Notes under the pieces: generated by a model
What the model saw: only the letters and a program-made list of their open reading frames with translations
Databases searched by the model: none
Told to the model about the DNA's origin: nothing
Assembly (NCBI GenBank): GCA_963663945.1
Contig: OY760687.1
Span: forward strand, 2,604,001-2,668,000
Length of the DNA stretch: 64,000 bases
Origin: Bin87 sp963663945
Lineage (GTDB): Bacteria; Chloroflexota; Dehalococcoidia; Lucifugimonadales; UBA3495
Reading direction: 5' to 3'
In this document: one piece after another, positions 1 to 6,172 of the stretch
How the letters are laid out: each line of letters starts with the position of its first letter
How positions within the stretch are numbered: position 1 is the stretch's first letter
Translations under genes and position numbers: made by a program

Positions 1-335
1 AGGCATGGGACACGTTCTACAGGTTGTTGGCCGCCAATGGTGGTCACCCTCAGATGGGGAAGGAACTCAAAAACGCACTGCTCCAGGCGGGGTTTGCCGA
101 GATCAATGCCAGCGGGTCTTTCGACTACTTCGACACGGCAGAGGAAGTATCCTTTCTGCATGCATTCATCAGCGACTGGTTCTTTATGCCCGAAGTGGTT
201 GCAGCGGCGACACAGTACGGCCTGGCGACCCAAGCTCAGTTTGATCAGTGGAGGGTTGAAATCGACCAGTGGAAGGACGATGTCGGCGCCGTGGGAGCGC
301 TTGCTTTCGGCGAGGCCATCGCCAGAAAACCCTGA
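1..335 (+). CDS. C-terminal part of a probable SAM-dependent methyltransferase
   Basis: The frame starting at base 3 is open from the left edge and ends at TGA 333-335, so about 110 C-terminal residues are visible. The segment has the look of the tail of a class I (UbiE-like) methyltransferase: a short helix with LLQAGF, a strand, then AEEVSFLHAFISDWFF and an acidic, Trp-rich end with ATQYGLATQAQFDQW and ALAFGEAI. The SAM-binding motifs would lie upstream and cannot be seen, so the activity is inferred from the tail only. The gene is codirectional with ssrA, which starts 85 bases after its stop. Overlapping ORFs in the other two frames are shadows. Confidence 0.55.
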   Translation, partial: AWDTFYRLLAANGGHPQMGKELKNALLQAGFAEINASGSFDYFDTAEEVSFLHAFISDWFFMPEVVAAATQYGLATQAQFDQWRVEIDQWKDDVGAVGALAFGEAIARKP

Positions 336-352
336 GCGTGGTGTGAGCGAAT

Positions 353-381
353 TTGCCGCCTTTACCGTGCGATGCTATGAT
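353..381 (+). promoter_or_regulatory. probable sigma-70 type promoter of ssrA
   Basis: TTGCCG at 353-358 and TATGAT at 376-381 are separated by 17 bases, close to the vegetative consensus. The predicted start near 388 lies about 33 bases before the mature tmRNA 5' end, as expected for a processed precursor. A small palindrome (CGCTAAC / GTTAGCG) lies between the start point and the mature end. Confidence 0.55.
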
Positions 382-420
382 TAAAAGACACGTCGCTAAC
401 GGTTAGCGGCGTATCAAGAT

Positions 421-776
421 GGGGACGCGTAGGTTCGACAGGAGCGTTTTCTGACGGATTGCAGGCCGAGGTTGCTGCTGCCCTCGTTAAAACAGTGGCG
501 AAAAAACAACTGGCGAACGTGAATTCGCTCTAGCCGCCTAGTTGCGGCTACGTCTGTCACCAGTAAGTCCGGAAACTGGGAAGCGGACGTACAATAATTC
601 CGGAATGCTACCCCAGGGACACCGATACTCGGGGCCATAGACTTTATCGGCTGGCGGTTGGGGCATCCTGTCGGCGGGAGTCCCCAGCAGCGAGACTAAA
701 TCGCCGAACACGCTTGTAGCATATCCGATCAGGGGAGTTTCTGGACGGGGAGTGCGACTCTCCCCCGTCTCCACCA
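421..776 (+). ncRNA. ssrA: tmRNA (transfer-messenger RNA)
   Basis: The RNA opens with GGGGACGCGTAGGTTCGACA, the conserved tRNA-like 5' end, and closes with CGTCTCCACCA at 766-776; GGGGACG pairs with CGTCTCC to form the acceptor stem and CCA is encoded. The T-arm is at about 746-767. The tag reading frame resumes at GGC 512 and reads GEREFALAA followed by TAG at 539-541, with the usual hydrophobic ALAA end for ClpXP-type proteolysis. The RNA rescues stalled ribosomes with SmpB. From memory, Dehalococcoides has a similar tag (GERELVLAG), which supports a Chloroflexota host. The 3' third is overlapped antisense by the end of a serine recombinase gene, and its last bases form the attachment core of that element. 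Confidence 0.93.
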
Positions 777-2311
777 TTCCCAGTTAAATGTCCGGTTTTG
801 GCTGATCGCAGCGAAACATCGCTACGTTCCGCCATCGCGAGCATGGTCTGGCAGTAGTCCGGTTTTGGGAGAACCCCGACGATCGCTCGCTGATCAAGGT
901 CCACGTACACGGCCTCGAGAAAGGTCCGCAAAATCCGGTTCCGGCAACTGACGCACGACGAGCGCCATTCTGCCCCAAATTTCGCCAACTGATTGCCCGC
1001 ATCGGTCGCTTCGTCGATTTCCAGGATGTGCGCGCCAACCATCTCAGCCTCGGCTCGGTTTTTCGTGACCGTATAGATTTTCCAGTCGATTTCCCCGGTC
1101 AAATAGAGGTGCCGGGCCCTGTCCAACTGTCCTTGAATGGCGTGTCGTTTTTGGGTAGCGGCGGTGTGGTCCTGCCCCTTCACGTGGTGTTCGATGATCC
1201 AGTCGATCCAGTCCTCCCGCAGCCGGAACCCCTCGAACAACCGCTCCACCTGCTCCTCAATCTGCCACCCCACGAACGCCTTCCCCTGGTGGCGACAGAT
1301 CACGCTGAGGCCCCGGTCCGGGCTCTTGTAGTAGGTCTTGCCGGCCGCACCCTGGGTCTGGGACCACAACTCCGTCCCGCATTCGTGGCACCGCAACAGC
1401 CCGGTCAGCAGGTGAGGATGCTCACTCTTCACGTTGCCCGATACCGAGCGCCGGGACCGGTTCTTCGCCATCCGCTCCCGCACCGTCTCGAACAACTCCT
1501 CGCTGATCAGCCCCTGGTGTCGGCCCGCAAAGTGCTCCTCCTTGTGCCTCACCTCTCCCAGATAGAACCGGTTCTTCAGCATGTCCCGCACGCTGTAGTT
1601 GGTGAACCGTCGGCCGTCCCCTTCCACCACCTCACCCATGATCACCTGGGGCTTCTTGCTCTTGGTCCGGAACCCCTGCTCGTTCAACCACCCCGCCAGC
1701 GTGCTCATCGACTCCACGCCGTTGGCGTGCCTCTGGAACATCCCCACCACCGCCTGGGCCTTCTCCCACTCCACGCGGCACCCAGTGTGTCCCTCGTCCA
1801 TCCCGTAGCACACCGCATCGCACCGCTCGTACCCGAAGGGCGGCTCCCCGTTGAACAACCCCGGCATCGCCCGCTCCCGCATCCCCTTCTTGGTGTGCCC
1901 CGACAGGGCATCGGAGAAGTACTGGGCGAAAGCCCCCAGCATGGTCATGAACAGCCTGCCTTCCGGGGTGGCGTAGTCAATGTCCTGGGTGATGGAGACG
2001 TAGGTGACGTTGTGCTGGGAGAACACGTGGAACGCGTCCAGCATCACGCGGAGGTTGCGGGAAAAGCGGTCCAGGGTGTGGGTGACCACCACGTCGAACT
2101 TGTCCGACTGGGCATCGTCCAGCAACCGGCGGAAGACAGGACGCCTGGCGCTGGACTCCAGCCAGTCTGAACGGCCCTCCTCGTCGTAGATGCCCACCAC
2201 CTCCCAACCCTTCTGAGCGCAGAACTCGTAGAAGGCGCGGCGTTGGGCGTCCAACGAGAAACCCTCCACCTGCTCCTCATCACTCACCCGAAAATATCCC
2301 ACCACTCTCAT
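644..2311 (-). CDS. large serine recombinase (integrase) with C-terminus antisense to tmRNA
   Basis: The 555-residue protein has the serine recombinase layout: catalytic domain (about 1-145) with the nucleophile in GYFRVSDEEQ (Ser10) and the TLDRFSRN motif, a Recombinase domain (about 155-275, with PFGYERC), a zinc ribbon (LLRCHECGTELWSQ and a later VICRH) and a helical, coiled-coil-like region. It would integrate or excise the surrounding element by double-strand cleavage. The ATG at 2309-2311 is preceded by GGAGTTAGAG. The start is overlapped by the 138-codon ORF, suggesting coupling. Oddly, the frame runs through the attachment core, so roughly the last 45 residues are encoded by the opposite strand of ssrA and would change on excision. 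Catalytic and DNA-binding domains look intact. Confidence 0.9.
   Translation of the reverse strand: MRVVGYFRVSDEEQVEGFSLDAQRRAFYEFCAQKGWEVVGIYDEEGRSDWLESSARRPVFRRLLDDAQSDKFDVVVTHTLDRFSRNLRVMLDAFHVFSQHNVTYVSITQDIDYATPEGRLFMTMLGAFAQYFSDALSGHTKKGMRERAMPGLFNGEPPFGYERCDAVCYGMDEGHTGCRVEWEKAQAVVGMFQRHANGVESMSTLAGWLNEQGFRTKSKKPQVIMGEVVEGDGRRFTNYSVRDMLKNRFYLGEVRHKEEHFAGRHQGLISEELFETVRERMAKNRSRRSVSGNVKSEHPHLLTGLLRCHECGTELWSQTQGAAGKTYYKSPDRGLSVICRHQGKAFVGWQIEEQVERLFEGFRLREDWIDWIIEHHVKGQDHTAATQKRHAIQGQLDRARHLYLTGEIDWKIYTVTKNRAEAEMVGAHILEIDEATDAGNQLAKFGAEWRSSCVSCRNRILRTFLEAVYVDLDQRAIVGVLPKPDYCQTMLAMAERSDVSLRSAKTGHLTGNGGDGGESHSPSRNSPDRICYKRVRRFSLAAGDSRRQDAPTASR
760..780. other. left attachment site (attL-like) in the ssrA 3' end
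   Basis: The 14-base core CTCCCCCGTCTCCA at 760-773 recurs exactly at 3842-3855, at the other end of the recombinase element. A longer form, CCCGTCTCCACCATTCC at 764-780, recurs exactly at 55455-55471 beside a second, decayed recombinase. The core covers the T-stem/acceptor part of tmRNA, a classic integration target. The role is inferred from these direct repeats and the adjacent recombinase. Confidence 0.65.
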
Positions 2312-2696
2312 CTCTAACTCCAGCGATTACCCCATCTGTCATGACTTCGCCGCTGCAATCGCCCATGCCATCACCCCGCCTCTGCTCCAGGTACTCCTGC
2401 ACAGCTTCACCGAGTTCGGCCAGGAACATCCTTACCTCTAGCGGGTAGTCCGGGGATTTTTCTTTCGTATCCATGGTGGCCAAGAATTGAGCGATTTCGA
2501 TGCGCGCCTGGCTCCGTCTATGTTGCTTGGGGCCTCGTCCCAATGCCATTGCCGCATCACGCTGTCGCCATGATAAAGCCAGCGTGCCGGTTGGATTTAT
2601 CGATAAACCCGCCCCACTCGAACGGGGACGCCGCTGCCAGTACTCATCACCGGCGTCGCGGTAACCGATTTTGAAACGCTGGATCATCGCCCCCAA
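2280..2696 (-). CDS. hypothetical protein upstream of the recombinase
   Basis: This is a 138-codon ORF whose last 32 bases overlap the start of the recombinase gene, so the two are probably co-transcribed and translationally coupled. No family was recognised. The middle has an amphipathic, charged helix-like stretch (VRMFLAELGEAVQEYLEQRR). The first ~40 codons lie in the 1.25 kb repeat that begins at 2579, so the copy near 54.2 kb keeps only that part. An accessory or regulatory role is conceivable from position, but nothing in the sequence shows it. A shorter start inside the frame is possible. Confidence 0.45.
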   Translation of the reverse strand: MGAMIQRFKIGYRDAGDEYWQRRPRSSGAGLSINPTGTLALSWRQRDAAMALGRGPKQHRRSQARIEIAQFLATMDTKEKSPDYPLEVRMFLAELGEAVQEYLEQRRGDGMGDCSGEVMTDGVIAGVRDESGGIFSGE

Positions 2697-3831
2697 ACCC
2701 TTTGCGGAAGTTGAAACGGGTACCTAACCAAACCCGGCACGTCTTGACGGTTTGCTGATGGACCAATCCATTCGCGGTCCAGTTGAACTCCGGGACCCCT
2801 CCCGATTAGACGGACGATAGGTCACCCCCGCCCGCTGGTCATGGAGTTCTACAGATGCGCTTCAGGTCACGGCCGTGGCGGGCCAGGTGATTTTCGGTCG
2901 GACGGTCAAGTTGCACAGTAACGCCGGAGCGGACACGGCGTCGTTACGCCGTGCGCGACCATTACGCTGGCGCCGGTTGGACCGCCCGGGTCGGCACCGA
3001 AATTGCACAAAATTTGTGCTCGGATAAGACGGCCGGGGATCCTGGAAGAGAATCCCTGTCGGCACTCTGCGCCACGCCAGTTGCTAAAAAACTGTGGCTG
3101 CGCCGGGCATTTGTAGCCAAACGCAACAGCCGGCACAGAACCATGCCCGTAAGACACAGCACCATGGGCCATGGTGGCCTCGGCGATGCCCTCTAACGAC
3201 GGTCTGACAAGGTGAACGTAGTCTGGAAATTCAACAACACCGGCCTGACCGTCGCCACGCTGTTCGAAACCGGGTAGAGACCCACCAGTGATGAATTCTC
3301 AGATGGCTCGGAAGGGATCACTCGCCGGCAGACTGCGCTGTGGGATTGGAAGCTTGGTCAGCCGAACCGACGACGAGGCCATCCCCAGAGTGGGGGCAGC
3401 GGCACTGGGCATTCGACGGCGCCGTGGTTCACGACAACCGCACGCTGGAGCCTCCACCGCGACCATCGGCTGACGGCTCAGCGTCCGGCGGACTCAAACC
3501 AATTCCGTCGTTCTCCATTGCTGCCATTTCATAGACGATTAACAACCGCACCGCGTGATCTGTGGATTTTTTGGTTTGCGGAGGCGGCTGGCAGTGTCAC
3601 GACTCCTCATGTATAGACCGTTCAACCAGCGCACGCTGGTTTTTGCTATTGGGCGCCGTTTCACCACGTTCCCACCGCCTCAAAGTACGTTCATCGATCT
3701 CGAGGCTATGCGCGAATCGCTTTTGGCTAGTTTTCCCCGATTTCCGCACGTGCTTGATGCGCTCGCCTCTCACTGACCCCGAGGAAAGGGATTGTTTGAA
3801 GTCGACCAATATCGCGCCTGTCGCAAAGGCG
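2579..3831. repeat. 1.25 kb repeat, copy A (right end of the ssrA element)
   Basis: The sequence from CCAGCGTGCCGG to CGCAAAGGCG matches 54188-55440 at a constant offset of 51609. The only difference noticed by reading is one base near 2608 (A versus C). It holds the 5' part of the 138-codon ORF, a stretch with only short ORFs (about 2700-3590, including decayed coding-like text such as VNVVWKFNNTG at 3210-3245), and the small HTH gene. It ends just before the attachment core at 3842. Confidence 0.9.
3597..3809 (-). CDS. small XRE-like helix-turn-helix protein
   Basis: The 70-codon ORF contains a recognisable HTH: ERIKHVRKSGKTSQKRFAHS, then IDERTLRRWERGETAP, the pattern of XRE/Cro-type regulators (TxxxWERGExxP at the recognition end). 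A repressor of the recombinase operon would be a natural role, but that is inferred from the neighbours. The same coding sequence is present at 55206-55418 in copy B, where the frame stays open through the attachment core to 55499. The true start is therefore uncertain; in the excised form the gene would probably begin on the other side of the core. No strong ribosome binding site decides it. Confidence 0.5.
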   Translation of the reverse strand: MVDFKQSLSSGSVRGERIKHVRKSGKTSQKRFAHSLEIDERTLRRWERGETAPNSKNQRALVERSIHEES

Positions 3832-3841
3832 GGAGAGAGCC

Positions 3842-3855
3842 CTCCCCCGTCTCCA
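3842..3855. other. right attachment site (attR-like)
   Basis: CTCCCCCGTCTCCA exactly repeats 760-773 in the ssrA 3' end. Sequence to its right (GGCAGGATAGG...) is unrelated to the sequence that follows the other two cores, as expected for chromosome beyond an element. Confidence 0.6.
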
Positions 3856-4510
3856 GGCAGGATAGGATCCGTACGGCGGCGGCCACCCTACTCCCGGCAA
3901 TATAGCACTGGCCCGAAACCCGGCGCGTGCAACGTGTAATGCAGAACCATCGCCGCAGTCCGTTCTCGGCAACGGGTGCGCCGCGGTGGATGTGGGGCGC
4001 ACCAGAGGCCAAACATGATGGTGACTCAGCACGAAAATCCCGACACCGAGGAAGGACTCGATTTGTTCACATTCGCCAAGGCGAACCGAAAGCCCGCCCA
4101 GTGATTGATGACAGCGGACCATAGCGTGCCGGCATACGCGAATGGCATAGTTAACACGTCGCTGACGAACGGCGGCCTCGGCCGCTCCGACCAACGGGGC
4201 GGTCAACGGCTCTGCACAGTGCTGGTCAGCATGTCGCCGCGGTCGCGCGCCCGACCCACGCCAAAGCCGGTCCTTCCCATGCGCAATATACGCGTCATCG
4301 TGGGGGACGACGGTCCGGACATCTCCGTCCGCCAAACCGACAACCCCGACACCTAAACTGAAGTCAGGGTGAAATCTACATTTGCAGGGCAGAGCGTCTC
4401 GGCCGGCGCGCCGGCGGTCATTTCTTCCGCTCGTGCTTGCAGTACGGTACGGCAGCGGCGTTTGACTTCTTCGCGTCGGCTGGGCAGGCAGGTGGAAAAG
4501 TCGCCCACCT
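3856..4510. other. no supported gene
   Basis: No recognisable gene, RNA or repeat was seen here. A 202-codon minus-strand ORF crosses part of it (3727-4335), but its residue content (Arg/His-rich, no domain) and its run across the attachment core look like chance. Confidence 0.4.
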
Positions 4511-4512
4511 GC

Positions 4513-4549
4513 GGGTCGATTCCGGTAGAGGGCAGAATCGTACGCTAAG
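4513..4549 (+). repeat. Tn3-family terminal inverted repeat (solo end)
   Basis: GGGTCGATTCCGG ... CGTACGCTAAG spans 37 bases and follows the Tn3-family pattern (starts GGG-TCG, ends TAAG). Near-identical ends occur at 16316-16352 and, inverted, at 16997-17033; a weaker one is at 14335-14371. It abuts the TnpA remnant described next. Confidence 0.7.
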
Positions 4550-4550
4550 G

Positions 4551-4815
4551 CCGCTATCTACGTTTTGGCCACCGGTATTCGCCGGTGAGCAGGATGCGGG
4601 CCCACCCAAGGCGTGAGATGTGGGCTAGGAGCTCGGGATCGACGGTCAGGCCGGCGTGTTGCCGCGTCTGACCGTTTGGCCGAGATGGGCGATATTCCAG
4701 TAAATGACGATAGCGAGGAGCTGGTTGAGCCCGGCCATGCGGTAGTGCTGTCCTTCGTTGGAATGGTCGAACCGGGCCGCGCGCTGGAGCGCGCTCCAGA
4801 TGCTCCCTCCCGGCA
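4551..4815 (-). pseudogene. Tn3-family transposase (TnpA) C-terminal remnant
   Basis: Read on the minus strand this gives ALQRAARFDHSNEGQHYRMAG, LNQLLAIVIYWNIAHLGQTV and, after a frameshift near 4660, LLAHISRLGWARILLTGEYR ending just before the inverted repeat at 4513-4549. These are the conserved last ~85 residues of Tn3-family transposases (NxxxxWNTxYL and HxSPLGWxHINLTGxYxW-like motifs). Everything upstream of TnpA's C-terminus is missing. It is the left-over of a Tn3-type end; the matching remnant in the 16.3 kb element has the same tail. Confidence 0.7.
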
Positions 4816-4869
4816 TGTTTCTTCTTTCCGTTATTCGTTCACACCGGCAGGCGCGGCGCTGTCCGTAAG

Positions 4870-5445
4870 GGGATCGTCAAGCGTATCAGTCCACCGACGA
4901 CGCCCTGCAACCGGCTGATCCAGCACGATGTAACCAGCGATGACATGAGGGCCGCGCTCATCCAGTACCGGGCCAGGCTGGATCCAGTGCTGATGCTGCA
5001 TACCATCAGGGAAGCCCAGTCGGCCCTGGTGCCAGCGACTTCACCGGGGGTGAGGGAAACTCCATCGGGCGAAAGCCTGAGCAAGTTCCTCGCCAAGCTG
5101 CCCAGGCTGTGGCGGCAGGGTGAGATCCGGCCCACCCGCACAGTCGGTGTTCGAGTTAACCGGCACCGGCGGACCCGCAAGGGTCCCTTCGAGGGCGTGT
5201 GGGGTAACGTGCTGGTCTGGTTGCAAACCGAACCGGATGCTACCAGCAAGGCACTGATGGCCAGGTTGCAGGCGGAGCATCCCGACCGTTTCAGCGAGGC
5301 TCAGCTGCGAACCATGCAGCGCCCGGTGAAAGAGTGGCGCGGCATCATGGCCAAAGAACTGGTTTATGCCGGGCCTGCTGGGCCCTTCACGGAACCGAAC
5401 GGACTGCCGGAATTGGCACTGGTTGGGGCAGATCCCAGATGCTAA
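4870..5445 (+). pseudogene. C-terminal fragment of a DDE integrase-type transposase
   Basis: The frame (ATG at 4945, open from about 4870) reads DDMRAALIQYRARLDPVLML, HTIREAQSALV and later GPFEGVWGNVLVWLQTEPDA and SEAQLRTMQRPVKEWRGIMA. The second half resembles the N-terminal region of the IstA proteins in this same window (FDGVW ... SASQLRTLQRRLQDWR), and the first half resembles the tail of integrase-core transposases, so this looks like the end of an rve-type transposase. No DDE catalytic domain is present. It starts at a Tn3-associated motif and its end overlaps the TnpB-like fragment in another frame, typical of nested insertion debris. Confidence 0.5.
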
Positions 5446-6172
5446 AGTTTCGGTAACGTTCTCCGGTGAGGTAGCAGGATCACGTGAGGCTCGTAGGGAC
5501 GAGTTCTTCGTGCTGGGCAGCCGCGATGCGACGACGGGGTGCCAGCTATGCGTGACCGCCGTTGCCGATGACGGCACGCTGACCGTGCGGCTGCGGATGC
5601 CGGACTGCCTGGCCGCTCAGCATGGCAAGTACCTGGTCGTGCACGGAGTGCGTTTCGCATGTGGGCACGAACAGCTACTGGCAGCGTTGCGGAGCAACGC
5701 CGCGTACGTTCGGCACCGACGCGAGCACGGTGAGAAGGCGGCGCGGGCTACCGACTCGGGCCAGGCCATCAGCTACCGGTTCAAGCGGGACGCCAAGGGT
5801 TGGCGGGTGTTTGCTACTACCAGGGTGATAGTTGTGCCGGTGGTTGCGCACCGGAGCGGTGCCTTCGGTGTGGTCCTGAACGCCGACCATCTGGCGGTCT
5901 GCGGGACTGATGCCAGCGCCAACCACGTCAACGCCTTCAGCGTGCTGCTGGTGACCTACGGCCAGTCTCAGTATCAGGTCGAGGCCATTGTCGGCGATGC
6001 CGTGGCCAGCGTGGTCGACTACGCCCGAGAAGTGGGTAAACCCACCGACCATGAACCGGGGAGCAGTCGGAAATTCTGCGGAACGACGCGCTGCACGGGT
6101 CGGAGATCGTGGACAGCGCGGCGCGTGGTATCTGCCCTCCCCGTCAGTCGTTGTCCCGCACCTCGATCCTGA
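5366..6172 (+). pseudogene. TnpB-like (IS200/IS605-associated) fragment
   Basis: The recognisable part is about 5440-6100: ISYRFKRDAKGWRVFATTRV, then GAFGVVLNADHLAVCGTDAS, NAFSVLLVTYGQSQYQVEAI and VDYAREVGKP. This is the start of the RuvC-like nuclease region of TnpB-type RNA-guided proteins, where GVDLNxDHLA normally carries the first catalytic Asp. Here the residue is Val (GVVLN), and the ORF stops before the remaining RuvC motifs and the zinc finger, so the protein is inactive by both criteria. The first ~25 codons overlap the preceding transposase fragment and are probably not original. No TnpA partner or right-end RNA was identified. Confidence 0.55.

Larger units (their letters stand above)
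774..3855. mobile_element. small serine-recombinase element integrated at ssrA
   Basis: The segment lies between direct copies of CTCCCCCGTCTCCA (760-773 and 3842-3855). It carries, all on the minus strand, a large serine recombinase, a 138-codon ORF overlapping its start, and a small HTH gene close to the right end. The right 1.25 kb (2579-3831) is duplicated at 54188-55440. With only three candidate genes and a single recombinase directed at tmRNA, it is a minimal integrative element or the core left from a larger one. Boundaries are inferred from the repeats; an empty site was not available for comparison. Confidence 0.6.

Noticed and set aside
1028..2170. 380-codon plus-strand ORF rich in Pro, Leu and His
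   Set aside because: It lies entirely antisense to the serine recombinase, whose domains are all recognisable. It is a GC-rich shadow frame.
3831..3855. tRNA-like or tmRNA-fragment gene at the right attachment site
   Set aside because: Only the 14-base core matches ssrA; no acceptor-stem partner or further tmRNA sequence is present, so it is an attachment site and not an RNA gene.
3727..4335. 202-codon minus-strand ORF
   Set aside because: No domain, biased composition, and it crosses the attachment core and the HTH gene in another frame.
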